A stretch of 64,000 bases of DNA from Romeriopsis navalis LEGE 11480 (GCF_015207035.1 NZ_JADEXQ010000005.1:48875-112874), one strand, 5' to 3'. Shown: positions 19,565-28,715, numbered from the stretch's first letter. The notes: a model not told the origin generated them from the sequence alone. A program made the numbers and translations.

Positions 19565-22500
19565 CTAATTCGCAAGATTTGTGGCAGTTGGCTGTGGTAA
19601 TGCGCGTGATGTTGGTTTGCTCTGTTTGTGTCTGGTCATCAGTAGATAAGCTGCCGGGACGAAATAGAGGGCGAGGAGGGTTGCGCCGGTAACGCCGCCC
19701 GCGATTGCCACCGCCAGTGGAGGCCAAAACGCACCGCCGCCCCAGATTAATGGCGCAAAGCCGAGCACCGTGGTCATGGTGGTGGTGAGCACATGGCGCG
19801 TGGAATGCATGACGACGCGCCGAATCGCTTGGGGATTGCCTGTCTGAGTTGTTGGATCTTCCTTGAGGGCGGTGAGGACGGTGATGGAGTCGTTGACGGC
19901 AACCCCGATCAGGCCGATCGTGCCAATCAATGGATTGAAGCCCAGGGGATAACCCCAGACCCATTCTGCCAGGAAGCCCAGACCCACTGACACAACTGCA
20001 ACTGCGCCAATGAGTGCCGCAAAGCGGAAGGAGCCAAGGGATAGGACCAATGTGGCGACCATCATAATCACTAAGATGCCGACTCGGGCGAGGAGGTTGC
20101 CGACGGCGGCGTTGCGCTCTTCGACTTCACCGCCGAAGGACAGTTCGTAACCAGCGGGCAGTTGGATTTCTTGGTCTAGGCGTTTTTGGAACTCCTGTAA
20201 GGCATTGTCCGGGAGGGTGCCAGCGGCAAGATAACCTTGTACGGTGTTGACGCGGCGACCGTTGCGGCGGGTGATGGCCGATCGCTTCGGTTCGAGGGCT
20301 AATTCTCCGAGGGCATTGAGTGGCGTGGAATTGATCGTACTGCCATTGCCAGGGGTGAGTAGATCGAGACTGGCGATGCGATCGAGGCTAGCGCGATCGT
20401 TGGCGGCTAAACGTACCCGCACGGGCAGTTCTTCGGTGCCTTCAAGCACTGAGCCGCCTTGAATCCCTTCCAGGGTGGTATCGAGTTGTTGGGCAATTGC
20501 CTGACGACTTAAACCACGGGAGCGGGCTTGGGTTTCATCAACGTTGACGGTTAGCTGGGCCAAACTATCGCTGAGGCGCGATCGGCTGTGGGTGACTGCG
20601 GGCAGTTGGGTCAGGATTGCCCGAGTTTGTTCGCCGAGGGTTTCCAGAATTTCTAAGTCGGGACCGTAGATGCGCAGTTCGATCGGGGCACTAAACGGCG
20701 GCCCTTGCTCAAAGGTGCGGAGCAAAACCCGAGCTGCGGGAAATGCTTGATCGACTTCGGTTTGGACTTGTTGGAGCCAGTCGTTGGTGACGAGATGTTT
20801 GAGCTGAATGATGCCGTTGGCGTAGCTCGATTCGCTACTGCGGTTGCCGATTTGGTTGTAGTAGACGCGGGGGCTGCTTTCGCCGATAAACCAATGGATG
20901 TTGGTGATTTCGTTATGCGTGAGTAACTTGTCTCTGACTTGTTGGGCGACGATTTGAGTTTGGGCCAGGGAGGTGGAGGCAGGGAGTTCGACTTCGATTT
21001 GCATTTGGTCACGATCGGCGGCGGGAAAAAATTGTAGGTCGAGGGTGGTGACGGCGAAGAACCCCGATAGTGGCAGCAGCAGGGATAGAAAAATTCCGAG
21101 GATGGGTCGGGCAAAGGTCCAGCTCAGACTCCGTTGATAGATGCGTTTGAGCTGGCGATTCGAAAATCCCTGGGAGCTACGTTTCCAGAATTGGCGGAGA
21201 CGGACCGTGAGGACGGGGGTGATGGTGAGTGCGACGGCGAGGGATGCGAGTACCGATAGCACAACATTGAGGCCGAGGGTGCCGATAAATTCGCCGATAT
21301 TGCCGGTGAGGAGGGCGATCGGCATAAAAGCTAGGACGGTGGTGAGCGTACCAGCAATCAGTGGGGCACGCAGATATTGCACACTTTCCTTGACTGCAGC
21401 GGCACCGCGCAGTCCTTGACGCAGACGATTTTGGACATCATCGACGACGATAATTGCATTGTCGATCAGCAAGCCTAAGGCAACAATCAGACCCATGATG
21501 GACATTTGGTGTAATGGAATCTTCATCAATGTCATTAATCCAAAGACCATCAGAACTGACAACGGCAGGGTGAGTTGAATAATCAAGGCGGACTGTAAGC
21601 CCATCATGAAAATCGTGACGCCGAAGAGTAAGCCAGAACCAATCAGCAGGCTGGAAAATAATTTGTTTAAACGGTCTTCAACGTATTTGTTTTGTTCGAG
21701 GATTGTCTCGATGCCGAGGCCCGTGGGTAGTTGATTTTGGAACTCGCTTAGTTTCGCTTTGGCGGCTGTGTTCCAAGTGTCGAGGCGATAACCGGATTCA
21801 ACGTAAACCCCGAGCATGATGGCGGGTTTGCCGTTGGCGATCGTGATGGTGGATTGGGGTTCGACGATGCCTTTTTTGATGTTGGCAATATCGCCCAGAC
21901 GGGTGAATTGACCGGTGTTGGATGTGTTGTTGCAGCGATCGCAGCGAATGGGGATTTGGCGAATGCGTTCGAGGGAGTCGAGTTCACCGGCGACTTCGAG
22001 TAAAAATTCTTGGTTGCCACGCAGTTGTCCGGCGGCCCCTTTGACATCACTTTGGCGGATTTGCTGGGCGATGTCTTGAGCGGTGAGGCCTAGTGCGGCG
22101 AGGGCTTCCGGTTGCATTTCCACGGCGATTTCTTCTTTGGGGTCGCCGTAGGTGTCGATTAGTTCGGTACCGGGGAGGGCGCGCAGTAAGTCTTCGAGGG
22201 CTTCGGCCCGGCGGCGCAGAATGGCGTAGTTGGGTGGGCTGTTTTGTTCCCAAGTGAGGCCCACGAGCAACGCCGCAGCACGGACTTCAATCTGATCGAG
22301 ATCGGGGTCGGTTACGCCGGTGGGGAGGATGGTTTGGGTATCACGGAGCTTGTCGCGCACCCGTGACCAGACGTTATCGACTTGGGCGCGGGTGACGGCT
22401 TCTTGGAGTTCGACGGTGACAATGGAGATGCCGGCTTGGGAGGTGGAGGCGTAATTTTCGACTTCTTCGACTTCGGCGATCGCGGCTTCTAAAGGTTCAC

Positions 22501-22681
22501 TGACTAGGGCTTCGACCCGATCGGCACTGGCACCGGGAAACACGGTGCGGATGACGGCGGCGCGGGGTGTGAGTTCTGGATCTTCGAGGCGCGGCAGGCT
22601 CTGAAAGGAAGCAAATCCCCACACGCAGATCAGCAAAATGCACAGAATCAGCAGACGAAAATTACGGTATAGCAGCGTCAT
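19565..22681 (-). CDS. RND efflux transporter permease subunit (AcrB/HAE-like)
   Basis: A 1038-residue inner-membrane pump with the duplicated RND layout: a first membrane helix (about 8-26), a large periplasmic loop with PGASADRVEALVSEPLE, a helix bundle (about 340-490), then the second half with another loop and bundle (about 860-1015). In transmembrane helix 4 the proton-relay motif is LLIDNAIIVVDD, with Asn where AcrB has the second Asp of its pair; such variants occur in other RND branches. With the adaptor gene 60 bp upstream it would expel hydrophobic compounds through an outer-membrane channel encoded elsewhere, as no TolC gene is nearby. The adaptor-pump operon is likely controlled by the PadR protein at 24319. 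Confidence 0.93.
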   Translation of the reverse strand: MTLLYRNFRLLILCILLICVWGFASFQSLPRLEDPELTPRAAVIRTVFPGASADRVEALVSEPLEAAIAEVEEVENYASTSQAGISIVTVELQEAVTRAQVDNVWSRVRDKLRDTQTILPTGVTDPDLDQIEVRAAALLVGLTWEQNSPPNYAILRRRAEALEDLLRALPGTELIDTYGDPKEEIAVEMQPEALAALGLTAQDIAQQIRQSDVKGAAGQLRGNQEFLLEVAGELDSLERIRQIPIRCDRCNNTSNTGQFTRLGDIANIKKGIVEPQSTITIANGKPAIMLGVYVESGYRLDTWNTAAKAKLSEFQNQLPTGLGIETILEQNKYVEDRLNKLFSSLLIGSGLLFGVTIFMMGLQSALIIQLTLPLSVLMVFGLMTLMKIPLHQMSIMGLIVALGLLIDNAIIVVDDVQNRLRQGLRGAAAVKESVQYLRAPLIAGTLTTVLAFMPIALLTGNIGEFIGTLGLNVVLSVLASLAVALTITPVLTVRLRQFWKRSSQGFSNRQLKRIYQRSLSWTFARPILGIFLSLLLPLSGFFAVTTLDLQFFPAADRDQMQIEVELPASTSLAQTQIVAQQVRDKLLTHNEITNIHWFIGESSPRVYYNQIGNRSSESSYANGIIQLKHLVTNDWLQQVQTEVDQAFPAARVLLRTFEQGPPFSAPIELRIYGPDLEILETLGEQTRAILTQLPAVTHSRSRLSDSLAQLTVNVDETQARSRGLSRQAIAQQLDTTLEGIQGGSVLEGTEELPVRVRLAANDRASLDRIASLDLLTPGNGSTINSTPLNALGELALEPKRSAITRRNGRRVNTVQGYLAAGTLPDNALQEFQKRLDQEIQLPAGYELSFGGEVEERNAAVGNLLARVGILVIMMVATLVLSLGSFRFAALIGAVAVVSVGLGFLAEWVWGYPLGFNPLIGTIGLIGVAVNDSITVLTALKEDPTTQTGNPQAIRRVVMHSTRHVLTTTMTTVLGFAPLIWGGGAFWPPLAVAIAGGVTGATLLALYFVPAAYLLMTRHKQSKPTSRALPQPTATNLAN

Positions 22682-22741
22682 GATTTTCTGAGGCGATCGC
22701 GCACCTGAATGGAATGATTATGAGTCGAGAATGCCGTGGTT

Positions 22742-24067
22742 TTATGGCTGGATGTTGGCTGCTAGCTGCACGGGTTGGCCGTTGACTAAACGTTGAACGC
22801 CGCGAGTGACGATCGTGTCATCAGCTTGAACCATGCCGCGAATTAGGGCGCGATCGCCGGCGGTGTAGAGCACCTCAATATCGCGACGTTCGACTTTGGG
22901 GCCGTTGTCGGTTTCGATCACGGCATAGCAGGCCCAGAGGCCACGGCTGCCTTTAATTAGGGCTGCGGTCGGTAGCCAGAACCCCTGGGTCGGAACTGTT
23001 TGCTTGATTGATAGTTGGGCGATTTGCTTGGGTGCGACTTGGGTGCGGGTGGTGGGTGCGAGTTTGAGGACGACGGTTTGGGTGCGGGTGGCGGTGTTGA
23101 TTTCGGGTTTGATGGCCGTGAGGCGCGCGGCGTAGGATGCGTTGGCAATTTTGAGTGGGTATTGGCCGCCGAGTTGGATATTTTTAATCGCGCTATTGGG
23201 TAAGCCAATCTCGACTTCGGGACTGGCCCCTTCGACCAGGCGGACGATCGATTGACCCCGATTGACGACGGTCCCTTCATCTAGTTGACGTTGGCTGATG
23301 ATGCCACTGAAGGGGGCGGTGAGGGTACTTTTGTTGATGGTGATATTCAGGTCAGCAATTTGGGCGTTGATTTGTTGAATCACGGCTGTTTGGGCGGCAA
23401 TTTTTTCGGGCCGGGTGCCGGTTTCGAGTTCGGTGACTTGGCTTTGGGCTCCAGCGATGCGATCTTGGAGGGCGTTTTGGCCAAAGGAAATTTCATCGAG
23501 TTGTTCTTTGGAGATGGCCCCTTGTTGGTAGAGATATTCGCGCCGCGATCGTTTGATCTGTTCGAGGGCGAGGCGATCTTGGAGATCGGCTACTTGGGAT
23601 TTGGCATTGGCGATCGTTTCGCGCCGGGGGCCGTTTTGCAGTTCTTGGAGGACGGCTTGAGCCTGTTGCTTTTGGGCGAGGAGTAAGGTTTTTTGGGCTT
23701 GGAGGTTTTGGGTGTCGAGCCGGGCGATGGGGCTACCAGTAGATACGCGATCGCCCGCTTTGACGCCGAGCCAGACCAGTTTGCCGCCTTGCTCGAAGCC
23801 GAGTTCGCTGGCGCGGTTGGCTTTGACTTCGCCGGTGTAGGTGCGCTGTACGCTGTACTGGTCAACCGAGATGAGCTTGGTTGTCTGAACGGGGAGGCGT
23901 CGAGTTTTGGACTTGGCGGCCGTGGTTTCAGACTGGGCTTCGGCTTGAGTCCAGTGGGGTAGTGAGAGAGTGATACCGCCTGTGATGATCACGATACCGG
24001 CGACCCAGTGCTGCCAACGGACGGCTCGACCCAGGGCTTGCTGCTTACTCAACGAGTTGTTATTCAT
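22742..24067 (-). CDS. RND periplasmic adaptor (membrane fusion protein, HlyD/AcrA-like)
   Basis: A 441-residue protein from the ATG at 24067 (MNNNSLSKQQ); the TTG at 24085 is less likely and overlaps a putative operator. A membrane helix (about 24-41) anchors it. The barrel-sandwich domain (ELGFEQGGKLVWLGVKAGDRVSTG) is split by a long coiled-coil hairpin rich in Gln, Ala and Glu (about 110-240), followed by the second lipoyl half (LTAPFSGIISQRQLDEGTVV) and beta-barrel and membrane-proximal domains. It links the RND pump encoded next to an outer-membrane channel. It is the first gene of the operon; its promoter region holds three CAAC-NN-GTTG palindromes. Confidence 0.92.
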   Translation of the reverse strand: MNNNSLSKQQALGRAVRWQHWVAGIVIITGGITLSLPHWTQAEAQSETTAAKSKTRRLPVQTTKLISVDQYSVQRTYTGEVKANRASELGFEQGGKLVWLGVKAGDRVSTGSPIARLDTQNLQAQKTLLLAQKQQAQAVLQELQNGPRRETIANAKSQVADLQDRLALEQIKRSRREYLYQQGAISKEQLDEISFGQNALQDRIAGAQSQVTELETGTRPEKIAAQTAVIQQINAQIADLNITINKSTLTAPFSGIISQRQLDEGTVVNRGQSIVRLVEGASPEVEIGLPNSAIKNIQLGGQYPLKIANASYAARLTAIKPEINTATRTQTVVLKLAPTTRTQVAPKQIAQLSIKQTVPTQGFWLPTAALIKGSRGLWACYAVIETDNGPKVERRDIEVLYTAGDRALIRGMVQADDTIVTRGVQRLVNGQPVQLAANIQP

Positions 24068-24119
24068 TATGTTGCTATTCAACAAGTTGGATACGACTTA
24101 TGCTATATTCAACTTGTTG
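24050..24119 (-). promoter_or_regulatory. Three evenly spaced operator-like palindromes at the efflux operon promoter
   Basis: CAAC-NN-GTTG occurs at 24050-24059, 24080-24089 and 24110-24119, exactly 30 bp apart (about three helix turns). The outer copy is extended to ATTCAAC-TT-GTTGAAT. The copies at 24080 and 24110 also form a 12-bp inverted repeat with each other. The 24110 copy lies inside the -35/-10 spacer, a classical repressor position. The likely binder is the divergently encoded PadR protein. Confidence 0.6.
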
Positions 24120-24129
24120 AATAAGTCAA
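24102..24129 (-). promoter_or_regulatory. Promoter of the RND efflux operon
   Basis: On the minus strand TTGACT (24124-24129) and TATAGC (24102-24107) are 16 bp apart. Transcription would start near 24095, about 28 nt before the adaptor ATG. Confidence 0.5.
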
Positions 24130-24318
24130 CTGTGTCGCGGCAGAAAAATTGAATGATGTGGGAATGCGATGTGTTTGTCTCGTTTGGGTATATGCTTGTC
24201 CGACTCAGGCCTGGCCGATCTCTGATTTGTTTGAGGGCTACCTGGTTTCAGGCGATACTAGGCTCTGCGACTAGCTGTCATATGTCTCGTTATTGATTCG
24301 GTATATTCATCTGTTCCT

Positions 24319-24867
24319 ATGGCCTTGACTCACACAATTTTGGCGGCATTGAGTGTGGAGCCGCATAGTGGCTATGATCTGCTCAAGCGGTTTGCAGATG
24401 ATAATGGCTGCTTTTGGCGGGCGACGCAGCAGCAGATTTATCGTGAGTTAGGGAAGTTGGAAAGCCAAGGGGCGATTACGCCCCAGGTAATTCCCCAGGA
24501 GGGACGACCGGATAAGAAGCTGTATTCGATTACAGATGCGGGGCAGCTGGTGTTGAAGGAATGGCTGAGTGAACCGTCACGTCCGACACCAGTGCGGGAA
24601 GAGTTGTTGGTGAAGGTGATGGCGGGGCACCTTGTGGAGCCAGCGATGACATTGCAGGAGTTGCAGCGGCGGCGGCAAATGCATCAAGGGCAGCTTGAGG
24701 TGTATCTGGAGTTGCAGGTGCAGCGTTGTGAAGGGTTTGAGCACCTACCATTTGCGGCGCAGTGTCAATGTATGACCTTGCGCCGAGGAATTCGCTATGA
24801 ACGATCGTGGGTGGAATGGTGTGATGAGGCGATTGATTGGTTGAGTGGTCGATCGCCTCATGGTTGA
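24319..24867 (+). CDS. PadR-family transcriptional regulator
   Basis: A 182-residue regulator. The N-terminal winged helix (about 1-85) has the PadR pattern: LAALSVEPHSGYDLLKRF, then QIYRELGKLESQGAI and RPDKKLYSITDAG. The C-terminal half is the helical dimerisation region of the PadR_N/Vir family, with a Gln/Arg-rich coiled coil and several Cys. PadR proteins usually repress nearby transporter or detoxification genes and release DNA on ligand binding. This gene is divergent from the RND adaptor/pump operon, whose promoter holds three palindromes, so it is the probable repressor. The ligand is unknown. Confidence 0.88.
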   Translation: MALTHTILAALSVEPHSGYDLLKRFADDNGCFWRATQQQIYRELGKLESQGAITPQVIPQEGRPDKKLYSITDAGQLVLKEWLSEPSRPTPVREELLVKVMAGHLVEPAMTLQELQRRRQMHQGQLEVYLELQVQRCEGFEHLPFAAQCQCMTLRRGIRYERSWVEWCDEAIDWLSGRSPHG

Positions 24868-24872
24868 TCAGC

Positions 24873-25319
24873 TTAGAGGTGACGACAGTAGTTACTCAAT
24901 TGACGCTTGAGTTGTTTTTCAGGCTGGATCGATTTGAATAGTTTGCCGTAGGCCAGCATGGCGGCTTGACGATCACGGGCTTCGACGGAGTTGGCGATGC
25001 CGATCATACTGTTGTGGACATTCACGTAGATATCGAGGGCCTTTTGCTGGAATGCCTGAACCTGGGGGTCACTGAATTGTTTGTTTTGGAGTTGTTTGAG
25101 GCTTTTCTCTGAGATGTTGAGCCATCGATTCAGGTTGGAGATGGGATTGCGGTTGCCTTTTTTGGCGGTTGCTAGTTGGCGGGCGAAGGTGTTCATTGCA
25201 TGATCAAAGCGTTGGCATTGAGCCGCACGGGATTCGGCTTGGGCTGGCAGGGTGGTCAGGCTGAGGCTGCTGCCGATGAGGAGTAAACCGATCGTTGCTT
25301 GATAAATTTTGTTCGACAT
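24873..25319 (-). CDS. Small secreted protein with QC...NYC framework, unknown function
   Basis: A 148-residue protein from the ATG at 25319, which has GGAG just before it. A signal peptide (about 1-29, ending AQA) predicts export. The mature part is helical, rich in Gln, Lys and Asn, and has only two Cys: one in AAQCQRFDHA near the start and one in SNYCRHL at the end, likely forming a disulphide between first and last helices. I know no family name. The next gene on the same strand has the same framework. Its stop lies 5 bp from the stop of the padR gene (convergent). Confidence 0.7.
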   Translation of the reverse strand: MSNKIYQATIGLLLIGSSLSLTTLPAQAESRAAQCQRFDHAMNTFARQLATAKKGNRNPISNLNRWLNISEKSLKQLQNKQFSDPQVQAFQQKALDIYVNVHNSMIGIANSVEARDRQAAMLAYGKLFKSIQPEKQLKRQLSNYCRHL

Positions 25320-25459
25320 AAAACTCCACAGGGTCACGATAGAGATGCTAGAAAAGCGCCAAATTGCTTGTCTATTTCCTACTACGACTATGGAGGTATT
25401 GTTTGTGCACTTCCCTCCGCAAAACTCAGGAGAATTGTGTGAAGGTTTGGTGAATGGGG

Positions 25460-25954
25460 CTACTTGGGGTCGGGTGCTTGGCAGTAATTGCTGATCGCTT
25501 TGAGTAGTTTGGCTTCGTCGGTGCTGGCGGCGGTGAGTTGATTGAGGGCAGTTTGGGCCGCGGGTTGATTTTTGGTTTTGATTGAGGTGGTGAGGGCTTT
25601 GCTGTTTTTGAGGGCGGTTTGGTAGGAGGTGACGAGTTGGTCTTTGAGCGGTTTGAGTGCTGGGTCAACGCCGATCGTCTGCATTTCTTTGATGTTTTGT
25701 TCTAAGTTGGTGACAAATTTTTCAAGATTGTTCGCCATTTGCGCGGCTTCTTGAATGTTGACCGTGCCCCCGGCTTGAATCAGACTGAGGTCATCGCTGG
25801 TGCGGTTGATGATGGTGATGAGCTGATTGCACTGGGCGATTTTGGGTGAGCTATTACAGCTTGTGAGCAGGCCGATCGAGATGGCAACCAAGCCCCAAGC
25901 GAAACCCTGCAGTCGTCGCTTTGATTGAATTGTCAATTTCTGGTTCTGTTGCAT
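25460..25954 (-). CDS. Small lipoprotein with QC...NYC framework, unknown function
   Basis: A 164-residue protein from the ATG at 25954 (MQQNQKLTIQ); a TTG five codons upstream is less likely. The signal sequence ends in a lipobox LLTSC, so it is probably lipid-anchored. The mature part is helical and carries IAQCNQLITI near the start and ISNYCQAP near the end, the same spacing pattern as the protein encoded just downstream (24873-25319). The two are likely ancient paralogues. The helical middle with conserved Asn, Leu and Gln positions could bind a partner, but no function can be assigned. Confidence 0.68.
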   Translation of the reverse strand: MQQNQKLTIQSKRRLQGFAWGLVAISIGLLTSCNSSPKIAQCNQLITIINRTSDDLSLIQAGGTVNIQEAAQMANNLEKFVTNLEQNIKEMQTIGVDPALKPLKDQLVTSYQTALKNSKALTTSIKTKNQPAAQTALNQLTAASTDEAKLLKAISNYCQAPDPK

Positions 25955-26039
25955 ATTCAAATCTAGCAATGTGCCAAATTCATTAACAGTCTGAACATAT
26001 ATACACTAATTTGGGGCTGGTTTTGTGGGGATTGTTCGG

Positions 26040-26603
26040 TTAGAACGATCGCCAACTTTGAGCCGGACGGCTAACGCTCAGTAAGGATTGATGGACGGCG
26101 GCGAGGTAAATTACATCCATGCCGGCGTAATAGAGTTGTTTGGTGGTGAGGGCGCGTTGGCCCCAGTCGCTGCTTTGCTCGCTGGCATCGACATCGTTGA
26201 ATTGGCAAAGTTCGGTGGCGAGAGTTTTGAGTTTGAGGTCGCTGGTGCCGAGGCGCTGTTTACCAATGCGGCGGGCGAGTTTGAGGGTGCAGGTGATGTT
26301 AGTCGCTTGGTCTTTGCCGAGGTAGCGCAGGTCATAGCTGGCGTTGTGAAAGACTTTTTCGATCGCCCGATCGCGCATGATGTTTTGGATGAAGTAATGG
26401 ATTAAACCTGGTTGCCCCAGCACGTCCAGAATGTAGGAGTCTTTGCCGGTGCGATCGCCCGGATTGGTCAAAACTTGAATCAGCGAGAGCTTCGGGTTCG
26501 GTGTACGCCAATCGGCAACTTCGGTGTCGAGCCACAGGGTTTGCGCGGTGCGCCAATTGTCGATCGCGGTGCGGATAGTCGTGGGTTGGACGAGGTAGTG
26601 CAT
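26040..26603 (-). CDS. Ribonuclease D-like 3'-5' exonuclease
   Basis: A 187-residue single-domain DEDDy exonuclease. I chose the ATG at 26603 because the homology starts there and the methyltransferase stop is only 4 bp before it; the 49 upstream codons are Pro-rich and overlap that gene. Catalytic residues are visible: Asp26 and Glu28 in LWLDTEVADW, Asp91 in NASYDLRYL, Tyr159 and Asp163 in YAGMDVIYL. No HRDC domain is present, so it is shorter than full RNase D and resembles cyanobacterial RNase D-like proteins that probably trim RNA 3' ends. It is coupled with the upstream DNA methyltransferase gene. Confidence 0.88.
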   Translation of the reverse strand: MHYLVQPTTIRTAIDNWRTAQTLWLDTEVADWRTPNPKLSLIQVLTNPGDRTGKDSYILDVLGQPGLIHYFIQNIMRDRAIEKVFHNASYDLRYLGKDQATNITCTLKLARRIGKQRLGTSDLKLKTLATELCQFNDVDASEQSSDWGQRALTTKQLYYAGMDVIYLAAVHQSLLSVSRPAQSWRSF

Positions 26604-26607
26604 GGCG

Positions 26608-27966
26608 TTAATCGGTAGATGGCTGACTTTTGGTATCGGGGCCGTAGGGATAGGGCGTGGTGGGCATCGCTCCGGGCCAGCGTAGCAGGACGACCTCTTC
26701 GCGCAGTTGTTCTTTGGTGGCGGTGGAGATGCGGGTGCGGAATAGATCAATGTTCGTACATTCGTAGCCTAATCCTTCAGCGATATTGGCCAGGAGTTGA
26801 CCGGTGCGAATCATCACTTGGAGGTAGGAGGCTTGGTCGCCAACGACGTAGGCGAGTTGTGCGCCGGGTCGGAGGGCAGGGCGCAGGTCGGCGAGATGTC
26901 GGGCCATGCCGCCGAAGTAGAGTTTGGTGGCGCGGCAGTAGAGGCGCTCGAAACCGCTGGTTTTGCCGAGTTCGATGCGGCGGTCTTCGATCGCTTGGGC
27001 CACCCGCTGCACTTCCGGGTGATTGGCGACCCATAGATCATCTTGATCGGCGACGTAGACATTGCGGGTATTCGATCGCATTAAGCCTTCTTTTAAGGCT
27101 CGCAGATCGGCTTTGTTTTTGAGCAAGCCCAAGACGACGGATTCGAGGCGGGTGGTGCGGGTGTAGTCTTTTTCGTTGGGGTAGGGCGGAGAGGTGATGA
27201 CGGCATCGATCGAGTTGGGTTCCAGGACTTTGGGTGCGTCGCGGGAGTCGGCGTGGTGGATGAAGGCTTCGGTGTCGGGTCGTTTGCGCAGGAGGGTGAG
27301 GTCGCTGGCGATTTGCTCGATGATGCTAAGCCACAAATCAATCACTTGAGCATCGTGTTTGGCTTTACCGACGGTGACTTCGGGGCCGAAGTAGATGTTG
27401 CTGATGCCGTTGACCAGGGCTTTGGTGAGGGCCAGCCAGAGGTGGGGTTGGAGTTCCGGGTTTTCGTATGCTTCAATTTGTTCGCGCAGGACGAGAACTT
27501 TGTGGGTGGGAATGGGGCTGAGGCAACCCTTGAGTAGAATCTTTTGGGCGTCTGCGGAGAATTTTCGCAGTTCGGTTTCGGTGGCGAGGATTTTGCGGGT
27601 GCGATCGGCGATTTGCTTGGCAGCTTTGAGCAGATCGCGGGGTTTAATTTTCCAGTTGAGCTTGGTGGAACCGGCGAAGTGGGCGAGGCGGTTGGCTTCG
27701 ATGCCGACGCTGGCGATGCCGAGTTTTTTACACTCAACGACGGTGGTGCCAGTGCCGCAGAAGGGGTCGAGGACGCGGTGTTTCTCGTTAAGCTGAAATT
27801 TTTCGACGTATTCCTGCACTAAGTGAGGCGGGTAGGACAGGACGAAACGATACCAATCGTGGACGACCCGATCGGCTTCTCGGATTTGATTCCATTGGGG
27901 ATGCGACCGATCGACGTAGCGATCAGTGTTGACCACTGCTAGCTGTTTGGGTTTGGAGGCTGGCAT
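26608..27966 (-). CDS. Site-specific DNA methyltransferase (amino-MTase, N4-cytosine or N6-adenine)
   Basis: A 452-residue enzyme. The AdoMet motif VLDPFCGTGTT lies at about 65-75 and the catalytic motif TSPPY at about 258-262, with a long (~180 residue) target-recognition-like segment between. S/D-PPY motifs mark enzymes that methylate an exocyclic amino group of adenine or cytosine. No restriction endonuclease lies nearby, so it looks like a solitary methylase, as is common in cyanobacteria, where such enzymes act on GATC, CGATCG (HIP1 core) or GGCC. Which site this one uses cannot be read from sequence; its long form could fit the GGCC N4-cytosine type. The RNase D-like gene starts 4 bp downstream. 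Confidence 0.85.
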   Translation of the reverse strand: MPASKPKQLAVVNTDRYVDRSHPQWNQIREADRVVHDWYRFVLSYPPHLVQEYVEKFQLNEKHRVLDPFCGTGTTVVECKKLGIASVGIEANRLAHFAGSTKLNWKIKPRDLLKAAKQIADRTRKILATETELRKFSADAQKILLKGCLSPIPTHKVLVLREQIEAYENPELQPHLWLALTKALVNGISNIYFGPEVTVGKAKHDAQVIDLWLSIIEQIASDLTLLRKRPDTEAFIHHADSRDAPKVLEPNSIDAVITSPPYPNEKDYTRTTRLESVVLGLLKNKADLRALKEGLMRSNTRNVYVADQDDLWVANHPEVQRVAQAIEDRRIELGKTSGFERLYCRATKLYFGGMARHLADLRPALRPGAQLAYVVGDQASYLQVMIRTGQLLANIAEGLGYECTNIDLFRTRISTATKEQLREEVVLLRWPGAMPTTPYPYGPDTKSQPSTD

Positions 27967-28103
27967 GGGCGCGGATGCAGGTATCGCAAGATTAGTAGGA
28001 TTAGAGCATGCTCCGCGCCATCATACACTATATATAGCGTTACATTTTGAGTGCATTCCCTCAATTAACCACCCAGTGCACCAGGGACGGTGATTCGACT
28101 AAC

Positions 28104-28715
28104 TTAATCCATGCTTGTGCGAGCACGCCACGTTTGATACTTGCTTTGTTGGCTATCGCAGGCGACCAGTTGCAACGCTTTGATTTGGTGTTGTTTGCTG
28201 CGGCCGGTTCGAGTCGCGGTTGCGAGCGTGAGACACATGTCGGGCGCAGCTTTGGGTGTAATGGTACCTTCACCTTTAAATGCAAATTGCTGGAGTTCAC
28301 TACTGTCGCAAGGGGCCAGCCCGACTTTGGCGTCTGCTTGCAGCGCCGAGAGCGTGGCACATACTTTGAAGTTGGGCATGTAGAGTTCACCTTGCGCAAA
28401 ACGTCCAGGATCAAAAACCTGATCTGCACCGAGGCTACCCCTGTAGCTATAGCAGGTGTGTCCTTGTAGCCCTTTGGTAATGTCGATATTTTTGTTGCCA
28501 CCAGCAATGTCTAGACAGTAGTTGTTTGTAGTGCTGTCTAGCTTATCCGTAAGCGCAATCTCAACTTGATCGGATTGAGAAGCCTCCTTAGCTTGATCAG
28601 CTTTGGGCGCAGTTTCAGCAGGCTCAGATTGAGGCGCAACCTTAGCTTGATCAGCTTGAGGTGCACAGCCCAAAATCAAGACCATCGAGGTCACTATTAT
28701 TAGTTTTGGAGTCAC
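28104..28715 (-). CDS. Lipoprotein with Gln/Asp/Ala-rich linker and ricin-like C-terminal domain, unknown function
   Basis: A 203-residue protein with a GTG start at 28715. The signal sequence ends in a lipobox LILGC (Cys about 17). A linker (about 18-55) repeats short PQADQAK and PKADQAK units. The C-terminal domain (about 65-200) has paired Cys and the pattern YCLDIAGGN...HTC and MCLTLATATRTG, which resembles a ricin-type beta-trefoil lectin; the QxW signature is weak (YQTW near the end). It may bind sugars at the cell surface. The neighbours give no functional hint. The fold call is tentative. Confidence 0.6.
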   Translation of the reverse strand: MTPKLIIVTSMVLILGCAPQADQAKVAPQSEPAETAPKADQAKEASQSDQVEIALTDKLDSTTNNYCLDIAGGNKNIDITKGLQGHTCYSYRGSLGADQVFDPGRFAQGELYMPNFKVCATLSALQADAKVGLAPCDSSELQQFAFKGEGTITPKAAPDMCLTLATATRTGRSKQHQIKALQLVACDSQQSKYQTWRARTSMD

